Positions 8,923-18,142 of a stretch of DNA of 64,000 nucleotides are shown here, piece after piece. The notes under the pieces are model-generated. The model was not told where the DNA came from. It saw nothing but the letters and a program-made list of their open reading frames with translations, and did no database searches. The stretch comes from Pandoraea thiooxydans. GTDB taxonomy: Bacteria; Pseudomonadota; Gammaproteobacteria; Burkholderiales; Burkholderiaceae. Every line of letters begins with the position of its first letter. Position 1 is the first letter of the stretch. Position numbers and translations under genes: made by a program. The stretch covers positions 2,542,001 to 2,606,000 of the forward strand of contig NZ_CP014839.1 in assembly GCF_001931675.1 (NCBI RefSeq). The letters are read 5' to 3'.

Positions 8923-8937
8923 AATTGTAATTCAATT
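8923..8937. promoter_or_regulatory. Second candidate IclR operator (AATTG-N5-CAATT)
   Basis: AATTGTAATTCAATT has the same arms and spacer length as the site at 1391-1405. A half-related copy, AATTGTATTGAAAT, sits at 8903-8916, about 20 bases away centre to centre, so two dimers could bind the same DNA face. The placement before the first gene of the ABC/lyase operon supports joint control with the IclR gene. No binding data; this is read from the sequence only. Confidence 0.55.
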
Positions 8938-8965
8938 GAAAAAGGGGTTTACCATGATTTCGCTA

Positions 8966-8980
8966 CCGAACCCGGTTCGG
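8966..8980. promoter_or_regulatory. Perfect 15-base inverted repeat
   Basis: CCGAACCCGGTTCGG has 7-base arms around one central C. It is about 135 bases upstream of the dehydrogenase start and may be a second regulatory site, or a chance palindrome in GC-rich DNA. Confidence 0.3.
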
Positions 8981-9324
8981 CGCACGACGGGGATTCGGTG
9001 GGTGGTGAGGTTTGCTGCAATCGTCGGGCGCGGGGGCGATGCGCCCGGCCGGATTATCGGAAGCGCGGTGCGCGGCGATTGCCGGGGCTTGCGTTCAACG
9101 AGGTTGAACCCGGCATAAGGGATGCGGAGGTGCCGCGCGATGGGTGATGGTTGCTCGCATCGACACAGGCCAAGGGGGAATGGGTTCGGGGGCTGTGCGC
9201 CGGTTTGGCGTGCTAAAGGCTGGCTCAGCGAGCCGTCGGGCAAACCACGGCCCGCGAGACGGGGCCACCACTGGCGAGCCTGCGGCGGGCCGCTTCGGTG
9301 CCGCCAGTGGCAGGCATGGCGCGC

Positions 9325-10023
9325 TTATGCGCTGGCCGTCGTGGCGCCGCGCCGCGCGATCTGCTCGATGGCCTCACGCCGTTGCGGCATGGTTCTCGCG
9401 TAGCTTGCGGCGACCACTTCCCGTACTTCGGGCGGTGCCAGATCGGGGCGTCCGGCATTGAACGGCGGTTGCGGGGCGTATTCGAGCCCCAATTGCACGG
9501 CCTGCGCGGTGATCGGGTCGGTCAGCTCGGCAGCCACGGTGAGCGCGAAGTCGATCCCCGCGGTGACGCCGCCGCCGGTGATCAGGTTGCCGTCGCGCAC
9601 GACCCGGCCGTCGTCCGCAATCGCGCCGAACAACGGCAGCATGTCGCGCCAGGCCCAGTGGCAGGCGGCGCGCTTGCCTTGCAGCAACCCTGCCGCGCCG
9701 AGAATCAGCGAGCCGGTGCATACCGAGGTGATATAGCGCGCGCCGTCGGCGAGCCGCCGCACGTTGCGCATGAAGACGTCGTCGAGCATGGCCTCGGTGA
9801 CGCCGGCCCCGCCCGGCACGCACAGCACGTCGCATTGCTCGACCGCTTCGAGCCGGGCCAGATCGGAAAACACGAGGCCGTCGGCGCCGACCGGCGCGCC
9901 GCCCACCGAGGCGACGGTGACGTCGAGGCCGGGCGTGCGGGCGAAGAACTGGTGCGGGCCGGTGAAATCGAGATGGGTCATGCCACGGTAGAGCGGAAAC
10001 ACGATGTGAATGGTATCGGCCAT
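9325..10023 (-). CDS. Isonitrile hydratase-like DJ-1/PfpI protein
   Basis: A 232-residue protein of the DJ-1/PfpI superfamily that closely resembles cyclohexyl-isocyanide hydratase (InhA), which adds water to isonitriles to give N-formamides. The catalytic aspartate is D19 (in HLDFTGP), and the nucleophile elbow is SVCTGSLILGAAGLL with C102 and T103, as in InhA. The ATG at 10021-10023 has a GGAG ribosome binding site; an in-frame start 30 bases upstream is less likely. It is divergent from the GlxA-type regulator at 10112, a common pairing, which suggests control by it. Substrate assignment is by family only. Confidence 0.85.
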   Translation of the reverse strand: MADTIHIVFPLYRGMTHLDFTGPHQFFARTPGLDVTVASVGGAPVGADGLVFSDLARLEAVEQCDVLCVPGGAGVTEAMLDDVFMRNVRRLADGARYITSVCTGSLILGAAGLLQGKRAACHWAWRDMLPLFGAIADDGRVVRDGNLITGGGVTAGIDFALTVAAELTDPITAQAVQLGLEYAPQPPFNAGRPDLAPPEVREVVAASYARTMPQRREAIEQIARRGATTASA

Positions 10024-10076
10024 GAGCGTTTTCTCCAGAGGGGTGTTTGACATGGTCAGTGTAGCGATTCACAATG

Positions 10077-10092
10077 ATGTCCGAAATGACAT
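10077..10092. promoter_or_regulatory. Inverted repeat in a divergent promoter
   Basis: ATGTC-N6-GACAT lies in the 88-base gap between the divergent hydratase and GlxA genes, where a shared operator would be expected. The arms are short, so the call is tentative. Confidence 0.3.
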
Positions 10093-10111
10093 TATTCCGG
10101 CGAATACTGAC

Positions 10112-11068
10112 ATGCCTCGCACGATCACTTTTTTGCTGTTTCCCGGCTTTCAACTGCTCGATATGAGCGGGCCGCACACGGCTTTTCGATTCGCCGGCAA
10201 TCTGGTTCCGGATGCGTATCGCATCGACCTCGTGTCGGCTGCGGGCGGCATGGTGACAAGCTCATCCGGTGTGAATGTGGGCACGACGCACGTGCGCGGC
10301 AACCGGCCCGATACGCTGATCGTGCCGGGCGGCAGCGGCGTTCATGCCTATGCCGCGGCCCCTGCCGCGCTGCGGCTCACGCAGCGCCTGGCCGCACGCT
10401 CGCGGCGCGTCACCAGTGTTTGCACCGGCGCGTTCCTGCTGGCCGCCGCCGGCTTGCTCGATGGCCGGTGCGTGACCACCCATTGGCGGCACGCGGCGAG
10501 CCTGCAGGCCGCTTACCCGTCGCTGCAGGTGGATCCCGACAGGATTTTCATTCGCGATGGATCGGTCTGGACCTCAGCCGGCGTGAGCGCCGGCATCGAT
10601 CTCGCGCTCGCGCTGATCGAGGAAGATCTGGGCGTGGACGTCTCGCGCGCGGTTGCCCGCGAGATGGTGGTGTACCATCGTCGGCCGGGCGGCCAGTCGC
10701 AATTCTCGGCACTGCTGGATATCGAACCGCCGTCGGACCGCATTCGGGCAGTGCTGCATTTCGCGCGCGAGCATTTGCACGAGCCGTTGCCGGTGGAGCG
10801 TCTGGCCGAAGTCGCACGCTTGAGCCCGCGGCAATTCGCGCGCGCGTTCGTCAGCGAAACCGGCCAGACGCCGGCCAAGGCCGTCGAGCGCATGCGCGCC
10901 GAAGCGGCCCGCCCGCGCGTCGAGGATGGCCGCGAGCCGCTCGAGATCATTGCCTGTGCCAGCGGCTTCGGCGATCCGGAGCGCATGCGCCGGGGCTTTA
11001 TCCGCGCGTTCGGGCAGCCGCCGCAAGCGCTGCGCCGGCTGGCACACGCGCGGCAACGATCGCCGTGA
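10112..11068 (+). CDS. GlxA-family regulator (DJ-1 domain plus AraC helix-turn-helix)
   Basis: A 318-residue transcription factor. An amidase-like DJ-1/PfpI domain fills about residues 1-185 (TFLLFPGFQLLDMSGP, and SVCTGAFLLAAAGLL). An AraC-type DNA-binding domain follows at about 210-310 (LPVERLAEVARLSPRQFARAF). The ATG at 10112 starts exactly at the conserved domain; starts at 10010 or 10052 would run into or overlap the divergent gene and its leader. It is divergent from the isonitrile hydratase gene, whose product shares the same fold, and probably regulates it. The next gene follows after only 19 bases. Confidence 0.9.
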   Translation: MPRTITFLLFPGFQLLDMSGPHTAFRFAGNLVPDAYRIDLVSAAGGMVTSSSGVNVGTTHVRGNRPDTLIVPGGSGVHAYAAAPAALRLTQRLAARSRRVTSVCTGAFLLAAAGLLDGRCVTTHWRHAASLQAAYPSLQVDPDRIFIRDGSVWTSAGVSAGIDLALALIEEDLGVDVSRAVAREMVVYHRRPGGQSQFSALLDIEPPSDRIRAVLHFAREHLHEPLPVERLAEVARLSPRQFARAFVSETGQTPAKAVERMRAEAARPRVEDGREPLEIIACASGFGDPERMRRGFIRAFGQPPQALRRLAHARQRSP

Positions 11069-11087
11069 TGGCGTCGGGAGATTCTTC

Positions 11088-11600
11088 ATGACCGTTTTTG
11101 TCGCACTGCTGCGCGCCGTCAACGTCGGCGGCACCGGCGTCCTGCCGATGAAGGTGCTGTCGGCCCACTGCACTGAGCTCGGCTTCGAGCGGGTGCGCAC
11201 TTATATTCAGAGCGGCAATGTCGTGTTCGAGAGCGCTGGCGACGAGAACGAGGTACGGCGCCTGCTGGCGGATTCGCTGGCCGATCTGATGGGCAAGCCG
11301 ATCGGCGTAGCGGTGCGCAACGCGGCGGCGCTGGCCGCCGTGCTCGAAGCCAATCCGTTTCCAGACGCACCACCCGCGCAGGTGGCGGTGGCCTTTCACC
11401 ACGCCGCGCTGCCTCGCACGCTGCTCGATGGTTTTTCGACGCCGGGCGGCGAAGAGGTGCGACTCGGGCAGCGCGAGCTTTATGTGCACTACCCGAACGG
11501 CATGGGCCGCTCGCGGCTCAAGCTGCCGCTGCCGCCTGGCGAGGTTACCGTACGCAATATCAATACGGTGTCCAAATTAGTCGCGCTGGCTGGCGACTGA
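11088..11600 (+). CDS. DUF1697 family protein
   Basis: A 170-residue protein starting MTVFVALLRAVNVGG, the typical beginning of DUF1697 proteins, with the family motif YIQSGNVVFES at about 38-48 and an ending VRNINTVSKLVALA. The function of the family is not known. The ATG at 11088 lies 19 bases after the regulator gene on the same strand, so the two are probably cotranscribed. An upstream in-frame extension overlaps the regulator gene and was not used. Confidence 0.88.
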   Translation: MTVFVALLRAVNVGGTGVLPMKVLSAHCTELGFERVRTYIQSGNVVFESAGDENEVRRLLADSLADLMGKPIGVAVRNAAALAAVLEANPFPDAPPAQVAVAFHHAALPRTLLDGFSTPGGEEVRLGQRELYVHYPNGMGRSRLKLPLPPGEVTVRNINTVSKLVALAGD

Positions 11601-11605
11601 CGCAC

Positions 11606-11965
11606 TCAGCGGCCGATACGACGGTTGTTGCCGTCAAGCTGTTCGTTCAAAACGCGCTGTTCCTCGCCGCTGATACCGCCGCCTTGTTGCGAAGCCATAT
11701 CGTTGAGTTCACGCTGGATGGCGTCGACACGCCGGTGCAGCGCGCCGCCGTAGCCGGGATCGATATATCCCTGGCTCACCCTGGCGTCGATGCGGTGATG
11801 TTGCGTGGCGATGCGGTGCTCGATCTGCGCCTTGCGCTGCAGGCTGACCTGATACGGGGTGGGCCCCACGCGGGCCGGCGGTGCCGGCTGATAGACGGTA
11901 CAGCCGTATAGTGCCGCGCAAGCCATCGCCAAAGTCAACGCCGTTTTCTTTGTGTCATGCATCAT
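11606..11965 (-). CDS. Small lipoprotein of unknown function
   Basis: A 119-residue protein with a lipoprotein signal: a basic start, a hydrophobic stretch and the lipobox ALYGC at about residues 18-22. The mature part is proline-rich at first, then a helical, charged region (QRKAQIEHRIATQHHRID) and an acidic-basic end. I recognise no family. The ATG at 11963-11965 is preceded by AGGAAG; a second ATG follows directly and could be used instead. The gene ends 5 bases before the convergent DUF1697 gene. It is probably anchored to the inner leaflet of the outer membrane. Confidence 0.7.
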   Translation of the reverse strand: MMHDTKKTALTLAMACAALYGCTVYQPAPPARVGPTPYQVSLQRKAQIEHRIATQHHRIDARVSQGYIDPGYGGALHRRVDAIQRELNDMASQQGGGISGEEQRVLNEQLDGNNRRIGR

Positions 11966-12095
11966 GAGCTTCCTGGGATCGGCAAATACGCCGGGTGGTT
12001 GGACGCTGATATAACGCCATCGAGCATAAGGCGGTTGACCGGTCACAAGTGTTACCGAGGGTAACGCCAGCAGCCGCCCCCCCCCGGCGCGCGCC

Positions 12096-13484
12096 TTAGT
12101 CGCGCTCGAATACCGCGATCGATTCGACGTGCGACGTATGCGGGAACATATTGACGACGCCGGCGCGCGTGAGGCGGTAGCCGGCCTCGTGCACCAGCAG
12201 GCCGGCATCGCGCGCCAGGGTGGCGGGGTTGCACGAGACGTACACGATGCGGCGCGGCAAGCCCGGCGCGTTTTCCTGCGCCAGCGCGGCCAGCGCCTTG
12301 GCGACGGCCAGCGCGCCTTCGCGCGGCGGGTCGATCAGGTAGCGGTCGAATGGGCCGAGCGCGCGAAGTTCATCCGCCGTGATATCGAACAGGTTGCGGC
12401 AGGCGAAGCTGGTCTTGTCGCCCAGACCATTCGCCTTGGCATTGTCCAGCGCGCGCTGCGTCAAGGCTTGACTGCCTTCGATGCCGAGCACTTCGCCGGC
12501 TTTGCGCGCCAGCGGCAAGGTGAAGTTGCCGATTCCGCAGAACAGGTCGAGCACGCGCTCGCCGGGCTCGGGAGCCAGCAGATTCAATGCGCGATGCACC
12601 AGCACGCGATTGATCTGGTGATTGACCTGGGTGAAGTCGGTGGGCCGGAACGGCATGCGGATCTGGTATTCGGGCAGCACATACGCCAATTCCCGATCGA
12701 GCGGATAGAACGGCACGGCCGTCTCGGGCCCCTTGGGCTGCACCCAGAACTGCACGCCGTGCGCATCGGCGAATTCGCGCAGCAGCGGCTCGTCGGCCGC
12801 GCCAAGCGGCTCGAGAATGCGCAGCACCAGTGCGGTCACGTCGGCGCCGATCGCCAGTTCGATTTGCGGCAGCCGGTCGCGGATCGACAGCGAAGCCACC
12901 AGATGACGCAGCGGCACGAGCATGTCGGAGACGTGCGGCGGCAGGATCTCGCAGGAGGTCATGTCGGCCACGAAGCTGCTCTTGCGCTCGTGGAAGCCGA
13001 TCAGCACGCCGCCTTTCTTGACGACGTGGCGCACGGTCAGACGGGCGCGGTACCGGTAACCCCAGTCCGGCCCCTGGATCGGGCGCAGCATGGTCTCGGC
13101 CTTGACCTTGGACAGATGCCAGAGATTGTCTTCGAGCACGCGTTGCTTGATCGCGACTTGGGCGCGCGGCTCCAGGTGCTGCATCGAGCAGCCGCCGCAG
13201 GTGCCGAAAAACCGGCAGCGCGGCGTCGCGCGCAAAATGCTCGGGCGCAGCACCCGCACCAGCTCGGCCTGCTCGAAGCTGGGCTTGCGCCGATAGCTCT
13301 TGTAGATCACGCGCTCGCCCGGCAATGCGCCCTCGACGAAAATGACCTTGCCTGGACGGTCGTCCACGCCCGGCAGGCGGCCGACGCCGCGCGCCTCCAT
13401 ATCCAGCGATTCGATTTCGAGGGTGTCGGCGACCAGGTCGAGGACCTGGCTCGAGGGTACGTTAGGGGATTTTGCGTCTGTCAC
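12096..13484 (-). CDS. rlmD: 23S rRNA (uracil-1939-C5)-methyltransferase
   Basis: A 462-residue SAM-dependent RNA methyltransferase (RumA/RlmD). An N-terminal TRAM-like domain is followed by the iron-sulfur ligands C90, C96 and C99 ([10 protein letters not shown]) with a fourth cysteine in TSCEILPP. The SAM site is [15 protein letters not shown], and the nucleophile lies in [12 protein letters not shown]. It methylates U1939 of 23S rRNA in the cytoplasm. The length fits the family. It lies downstream of the rpoS-exonuclease pair on the same strand, 66 bases after the exonuclease stop. Confidence 0.95.
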   Translation of the reverse strand: MTDAKSPNVPSSQVLDLVADTLEIESLDMEARGVGRLPGVDDRPGKVIFVEGALPGERVIYKSYRRKPSFEQAELVRVLRPSILRATPRCRFFGTCGGCSMQHLEPRAQVAIKQRVLEDNLWHLSKVKAETMLRPIQGPDWGYRYRARLTVRHVVKKGGVLIGFHERKSSFVADMTSCEILPPHVSDMLVPLRHLVASLSIRDRLPQIELAIGADVTALVLRILEPLGAADEPLLREFADAHGVQFWVQPKGPETAVPFYPLDRELAYVLPEYQIRMPFRPTDFTQVNHQINRVLVHRALNLLAPEPGERVLDLFCGIGNFTLPLARKAGEVLGIEGSQALTQRALDNAKANGLGDKTSFACRNLFDITADELRALGPFDRYLIDPPREGALAVAKALAALAQENAPGLPRRIVYVSCNPATLARDAGLLVHEAGYRLTRAGVVNMFPHTSHVESIAVFERD

Positions 13485-13550
13485 GGCGGCGATTCTCTTC
13501 AGCGAAGCCGCGATTGTAGACCATTCGCCCGCCGGTCTGGGTGCCGGCGC

Positions 13551-14327
13551 TCAGGCCGCGAAGGCCGCCAGGTACTCGCGCCAGTGCGCCGCGCTCTCGC
13601 CGGCGAGCGCGGTTTTGACCAGCTCGACTTCCTGTTCGTATTCGGCCGGAGAGAATCCGCCGCGCATGAGCTGAAACCGGCAATACACGAGGTACGTATT
13701 GACGACATCGGTTTCGCAGTAATTGCGGATCTCGGCCAATTGGCCTTGCTGATAGGCCTCCCACACCTTGCTGCCGTCCATGCCGAGCTTGCCGGGAAAA
13801 CCGCAAAGCTTGGCCAGATCGTCGAGCGGCGCGTTGGCGCGGGCCTGGTACATCGCGAGCAGGTCCATCAGATCGAGATGGCGATGATGGTAGCGGCTGA
13901 TGTAGTTGTTCCATTTGAAGTCGCGATCGTCTTCACCCATGTCCCAGTAGCGCGGCGCGACCACCGAATTGATCAGGCCGCGGTAATGCAGCACGGGCAG
14001 ATCGAAGCCGCCGCCGTTCCAGGACACGAGTTGCGGCGAGTATTTCTCGATCACGCGGTAGAAGCTCTGGATCAACGCGGCTTCGCCGTCTTCGAGGGTG
14101 CCCAGCGAGCGCACGCGAAAACCGTCGCGATCGCGAAACACGCAGGAGATCGCCGCGACCTTGTGCAGGTGCAGCGGCAGAAAGTCGCCACCGGTTTTTT
14201 CGCGCCGGGCGGCAAACGCCTGCTCGGCAACCTCGGCGTCGGACATCGTGTCCGGCGCGTCCTGCAGACGACGCAGACCCGCGACGTCGGGAATCGTCTC
14301 GATGTCGAAAACCAGAACGGGAATCAC
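13551..14327 (-). CDS. Predicted 3'-5' exonuclease (PolB-like)
   Basis: A 258-residue protein with the DnaQ-like fold of the PolB exonuclease group (DNA_pol_B_exo2). Exo I is VFDIETIP near the N-terminus, Exo II lies around [14 protein letters not shown], and Exo III in the [10 protein letters not shown] segment supplies the last acidic residue. It should degrade single-stranded DNA or RNA from the 3' end. The start is a GTG at 14325-14327 that overlaps the rpoS stop as GTGA, implying translational coupling to rpoS. The longer in-frame opening upstream lies inside rpoS and has no support. Confidence 0.9.
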   Translation of the reverse strand: MIPVLVFDIETIPDVAGLRRLQDAPDTMSDAEVAEQAFAARREKTGGDFLPLHLHKVAAISCVFRDRDGFRVRSLGTLEDGEAALIQSFYRVIEKYSPQLVSWNGGGFDLPVLHYRGLINSVVAPRYWDMGEDDRDFKWNNYISRYHHRHLDLMDLLAMYQARANAPLDDLAKLCGFPGKLGMDGSKVWEAYQQGQLAEIRNYCETDVVNTYLVYCRFQLMRGGFSPAEYEQEVELVKTALAGESAAHWREYLAAFAA

Positions 14328-15394
14328 AATACGGAATCCTTGCGCACGCCGTTGGAGGCGAAATAACGTTTGAGCTTGACCAGGGCTTCCTGCTGGATTT
14401 GCCTGACCCGCTCGCGCGTGAGGCCCATCTCGTCGGCCAGTTCCTCGAGCGTGGCCGGCTCGATCCGGTTGAGCCCGAAGCGACGCTCGATCACATAGCG
14501 GTGCTTGGTGGAAAGACGCGAGAGCCAAAGACGCATCAGGTCTTCGAGCTCCCGGTGCTGCACTTCCTGCTCCGGCGCCTGGCTGTGGTCGTCGGAGAGC
14601 AGATCGAGCAGGCTGCTGCCAGGGTCGATTTCGAGCGGCGCGTCGAGCGAGGCGACGTGTTCGTTGAGCGCGAGGATGTCGATGATTTCATCGGCCGTCT
14701 TGCCCGTCAGGTCGGCAATGTCGTCGATGCTGGCATCGCGCCGTTCGGCGCCGTCGACGTATGGCGCGCTTTTCTCCAGGTGCCGCTTGGCGCGCAGCAC
14801 CTGATTGAGCTCGCGGATCACGTGCACCGGCAGGCGCACGGTGCGCGCCTGGTTCATGATGGCGCGCTCGATGCTTTGCCGGATCCACCAGGTCGCGTAG
14901 GTCGAAAAGCGGAATCCCCGGCCCGGATCGAATTTTTCGATGGCATGCATCAGCCCGAGGTTGCCCTCTTCGATCAGGTCGAGCAGCGGCACGCCGCGAT
15001 TGAGGTAACCCTTGGCGATGCTCACCACCAGGCGCAGGTTGCGCTCGATCATGACCTGCCGCGCACCGAATTCGCCGCCCTGGGCAAGCGTCGCGTAATG
15101 AAGTTCTTCGGCGGGCGTGAGAAGCGGCTTGATGCTGATGCGGTTCAGGTAGTGCTGAACCGTGTCGGCCGTGAGTTCGGCCTGCAGGATGGTGGTGAAC
15201 TCGTCGGGCTCGGCCGCAGCGGCCTGCGGTGCGTCGAGTTCGCGCGCCTCGCCCGGCTCGCTGGACTCGCCGTCGCCTTCGACGAACGGGTCGTCGGCCG
15301 GCGCGTCGTGGCGTTCCGACTGCTCGCCAGCCTCGTCGGCGGCGAGCTCGGAGTTTTCTCCGTGATGCGAGAGATGACGCTTCTTTTTCAGCAT
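14324..15394 (-). CDS. rpoS: RNA polymerase sigma factor RpoS
   Basis: A 356-residue stationary-phase and stress sigma factor. After an acidic, variable N-terminus of about 65 residues come region 1.2/2 ([22 protein letters not shown], split in the -10 binding helix [16 protein letters not shown]), region 3 ([13 protein letters not shown]) and region 4 with the helix-turn-helix [19 protein letters not shown]. The length and motifs match RpoS rather than RpoD or RpoH. It follows nlpD after 25 bases, in the conserved surE-pcm-nlpD-rpoS order, and in other bacteria the main rpoS promoter lies inside nlpD. Its stop overlaps the exonuclease start. Confidence 0.97.
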   Translation of the reverse strand: MLKKKRHLSHHGENSELAADEAGEQSERHDAPADDPFVEGDGESSEPGEARELDAPQAAAAEPDEFTTILQAELTADTVQHYLNRISIKPLLTPAEELHYATLAQGGEFGARQVMIERNLRLVVSIAKGYLNRGVPLLDLIEEGNLGLMHAIEKFDPGRGFRFSTYATWWIRQSIERAIMNQARTVRLPVHVIRELNQVLRAKRHLEKSAPYVDGAERRDASIDDIADLTGKTADEIIDILALNEHVASLDAPLEIDPGSSLLDLLSDDHSQAPEQEVQHRELEDLMRLWLSRLSTKHRYVIERRFGLNRIEPATLEELADEMGLTRERVRQIQQEALVKLKRYFASNGVRKDSVL

Positions 15395-15419
15395 CCCACC
15401 CTGCTCAAGGTTGATCGAC

Positions 15420-16265
15420 TCACTTCGGCGGCAGATAGGTCGTTGGATCCACCGGCTTGCCCATGCGGCGCACTTCGAAATGCAACATTACTTGAGAACT
15501 GTCGGAGTTGCCCATCTCGGCGATCTTTTGCCCCTGGCTGACGACATCGCCCTCTTTTACCAACAGTGTGCGGTTGTGAGCATAGGCCGTCAAGAACGTT
15601 CCGTTATGTTTGATGATGATCAGGTTGCCATAGCCGCGCAAGCCATTGCCGGCGTAGACGACTTTGCCCGCCGCGGCGGCCATCACAGGCTCGCCCGCCG
15701 TGCCTGCAATGTTTATCCCTTTGTTGGTGCTGTCGTTGAAGGTACCCACCACCTTGCCATGGGCCGGCCATATCAGCGAGATGGTCGTGCCGGCTGGGGC
15801 CGACTGGTTCAGCGGCGCGGGCGGGGGGGTCGGCGCGGCCGCGGGCGGCGTCATCGCGCCGCTGCCGGACGCGGCAACCGGCGCGGATGCGCCCGGCGGC
15901 AACATCGGCGTGGCGCTCTGGCCGGGCGGCGGCACTACGCGCAATACCTGTCCGACCTCGATCTGGTCGGCGTTTGACAGATTGTTCCAGCTGGCGATGT
16001 CGCGATAGTTCTGGCCGTGATCCAGCGCGATCCGATATAGCGTGTCGCCTGGCTTGACGCGGTAATACCCCGGCGCCACCGGCAGGCTTTCCACCACCGG
16101 CGCGTTGTTGGGAACCGGCGTGCCGGGAGCCACGGACATGCTGCCCGCCGCAGTACCGGGGGCCTGCACCACCGGCGCGCCGACCTGACGCGTCGCGCAT
16201 GCTGCCAGCGTGCTGATCAGCACGGCGCTAGCCAGGCGTTGGTATAGTCTCGATCGCGAGTTCAC
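15420..16265 (-). CDS. nlpD: NlpD-type amidase activator lipoprotein
   Basis: A 281-residue outer-membrane lipoprotein. A lipobox STLAAC ends at C23. A LysM peptidoglycan-binding domain lies at about residues 65-115 ([17 protein letters not shown]), then an Ala/Pro-rich linker, then a LytM/M23 domain. The metal ligands of active M23 peptidases are missing: the HxGxD region reads NKGINI and the HxH motif reads MLHFE. This matches NlpD, which activates the amidase AmiC during cell separation and does not cut peptidoglycan itself. The start is GTG at 16263-16265, behind a strong GGAGG site. Confidence 0.93.
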   Translation of the reverse strand: MNSRSRLYQRLASAVLISTLAACATRQVGAPVVQAPGTAAGSMSVAPGTPVPNNAPVVESLPVAPGYYRVKPGDTLYRIALDHGQNYRDIASWNNLSNADQIEVGQVLRVVPPPGQSATPMLPPGASAPVAASGSGAMTPPAAAPTPPPAPLNQSAPAGTTISLIWPAHGKVVGTFNDSTNKGINIAGTAGEPVMAAAAGKVVYAGNGLRGYGNLIIIKHNGTFLTAYAHNRTLLVKEGDVVSQGQKIAEMGNSDSSQVMLHFEVRRMGKPVDPTTYLPPK

Positions 16266-16293
16266 TCATTTCCTCCGCGTAATTTCTTCGGTA

Positions 16294-17130
16294 TCAGATG
16301 ATCCCGGATTTTAAAGGGACAAAGAAAACCCGATCAAGCCGCGTTTCGCGCCATTGATGCGCTCCGGTGCGCTCGATCAGGGTCAATATTTGTTGTTCGC
16401 CGCCCAGCGGCGCCACCAGGCGCGCGCCGATATCGAGCTGCTCGAGCAGCGCCTGGGGAATCTCCAGGCCCGCCGCGGCCACCACGATCCCGTCGAACGG
16501 CGCCACCAGCGGCATGCCCAGCCGGCCGTCACCGTAATGCAGACGAATATTCGGCACCCGCAACGGGCGAAGGTTCGCCTTGGCGCGCTCGTGCAGCGGG
16601 CGAATCCGCTCGATAGAATAGACTTCGCGCGCCACCTGGCTCAGTACCGCCGCCTGGTAGCCGCACCCGGTGCCGATCTCCAGCACCTTGTCGAGCGGCC
16701 GCCCGGAAGCGAGCAGCAATTCAATCATGCGCGCCACGACCGACGGCTTGGAAATCGTTTGCGCGTGCCCGATCGGCAGCGCGGCGTCTTCATAGGCCTG
16801 ATTGGCGAGCGCCGCATCGACAAACCGATGCCGGGGCACATGGCCGATCGCCGCCAGCACGCGCGAATCCCGAATGCCGCCTTCGCCCAGACGCTGCGCC
16901 AAACGTTGCCGGATCCGCTCGGAGGTCAGGCCCAGCGCTTCGTGCGGGACCTCCTTGAGCACGGTTTGCTTGCCGGCACCGGCCTTGGCGTGCGCTGCCG
17001 CCGTCGTCGCGCCAGCCTTGCGGTGCGAACCGGACGTGCCGGTACGCGCCGGCGACGCGGCGCGCTTGCCGGAACGATCGATGACTTCGGACAGCGCCAG
17101 GGGAAATCGCTTGGCCGGCAATTGGCTCAT
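16294..17130 (-). CDS. pcm: Protein-L-isoaspartate O-methyltransferase
   Basis: A 278-residue enzyme that methylates isoaspartyl residues in damaged proteins so they can revert. The family core runs from about residue 65 ([15 protein letters not shown]) with the SAM site [16 protein letters not shown] and the substrate motif [15 protein letters not shown]. The N-terminal 60 residues are an Arg/Ala/Lys-rich extension absent from the roughly 210-residue enterobacterial enzyme; similar tails occur in Burkholderiales. The ATG at 17128-17130 overlaps the surE stop as ATGA. It lies in the conserved surE-pcm-nlpD-rpoS block. Confidence 0.94.
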   Translation of the reverse strand: MSQLPAKRFPLALSEVIDRSGKRAASPARTGTSGSHRKAGATTAAAHAKAGAGKQTVLKEVPHEALGLTSERIRQRLAQRLGEGGIRDSRVLAAIGHVPRHRFVDAALANQAYEDAALPIGHAQTISKPSVVARMIELLLASGRPLDKVLEIGTGCGYQAAVLSQVAREVYSIERIRPLHERAKANLRPLRVPNIRLHYGDGRLGMPLVAPFDGIVVAAAGLEIPQALLEQLDIGARLVAPLGGEQQILTLIERTGAHQWRETRLDRVFFVPLKSGII

Positions 17131-17888
17131 TTGGCGGCCACTCCCGCGTTCTCCAGCCAGTCATGAACTGCGTGCAGTTGCGCGGTGTAGGTCAAATCGA
17201 GCTGTAGCGGGGTGACGGAGACATGGCCGTGGGCGACGGCATGGAAATCGGTGCCTTCGCTCGCATCGCGCGCGTCTCCAGCCGGCCCGATCCAGTAGAT
17301 CGGCTCGCCGCGGGGGCTTTCCTGCCGGATCACCGGCTGCGATTGATGGCGTTTGCCCAGGCGCGTCGCGCGCGCACCCTTGATCGCCTCGTAAGGCAGA
17401 TTGGGAATGTTGACGTTGAGCAGGAATGGCGAGGCCAGCGGCTGCTCGAGATAGCGTTCGATGATTTCACGGGCCACACGGGCGGCCGACTCGAGGTGAT
17501 CCCAACCCTTGTTGACCTGCGAGAAGGCAAAGGATGGGATGCCAAACATGAAGCCTTCGGTGGCCGCCGCGACCGTGCCGGAGTAAAGCGTGTCTTCGCC
17601 CATGTTCTGGCCATTGTTGATGCCCGATACGACGATATCCGGCCGGTGCTCGAGCAATCCGGTCAGGGCAATGTGCACGCAGTCGGTCGGCGTGCCGTTG
17701 ATGAAACGGTATCCATTGGCGGCGCTGAACACCGACAGCGGCCGCTGCAGGGTCAGCGAGTTCGAGGCACCGCTGCAATTTTGTTCGGGCGCCACCACGG
17801 TGATGTCGCCAAGCGGCGCGAGCGCCTCGTAAAGCGCGGTCAGACCGGGTGCCTGATAGCCGTCGTCGTTGCTGAGCAGAATTTGCAT
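17127..17888 (-). CDS. surE: 5'-nucleotidase/polyphosphatase SurE
   Basis: A 253-residue stationary-phase survival protein that removes phosphate from nucleoside monophosphates and related substrates. The metal-binding motif LLSNDDG is at residues 4-10, with further ligands in CSGASNS and SGINNGQN, all intact. The ATG at 17886-17888 is the family start; the frame is open for 65 more codons upstream, but that segment is unrelated to SurE. Its stop overlaps the pcm start. It is the first gene of the rpoS block. Confidence 0.95.
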   Translation of the reverse strand: MQILLSNDDGYQAPGLTALYEALAPLGDITVVAPEQNCSGASNSLTLQRPLSVFSAANGYRFINGTPTDCVHIALTGLLEHRPDIVVSGINNGQNMGEDTLYSGTVAAATEGFMFGIPSFAFSQVNKGWDHLESAARVAREIIERYLEQPLASPFLLNVNIPNLPYEAIKGARATRLGKRHQSQPVIRQESPRGEPIYWIGPAGDARDASEGTDFHAVAHGHVSVTPLQLDLTYTAQLHAVHDWLENAGVAAK

Positions 17889-18142
17889 GTCTGGATTGTA
17901 ACTTAGGAAAGCGGGTGCCAAACGCCTTGGCGCCGCGCGCAGCCCCGCGCCGGCGCGCTTCGCGCAAATAGCGCCCAAGCCTAACACACCCGCGTCGATC
18001 GCCGGCGCAGCCGAACGTCGGCATGCTGCCGACGTTTTACCGCAAAAGAATGTCAGGTTCGAGTCGTGGCCGGCGCGGACCACGGGAGCGACGGGCGCGA
18101 CCGATGTTGCAATGAAGCAACGCCGCGCCCGTCGCGATGAGC

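Larger units (their letters stand above)
8833..9324. other. Intergenic region upstream of the dehydrogenase gene
   Basis: About 490 bases with no convincing gene. The part next to the dehydrogenase start (8885-8945) is AT-rich and holds the candidate operator. Further on there is a perfect 15-base inverted repeat at 8966-8980. The remainder to 9324, GC-rich like the flanking genes, shows no recognised element. Confidence 0.5.

Noticed and set aside
8932-9243. A 103-codon open frame in the gap before the dehydrogenase
   Set aside because: No family resemblance and an unlikely composition; it overlaps a regulatory region.
15420-16265. NlpD as an active M23 endopeptidase
   Set aside because: The metal-binding histidines and aspartate of the M23 domain are replaced (NKGINI, MLHFE), as in amidase activators.
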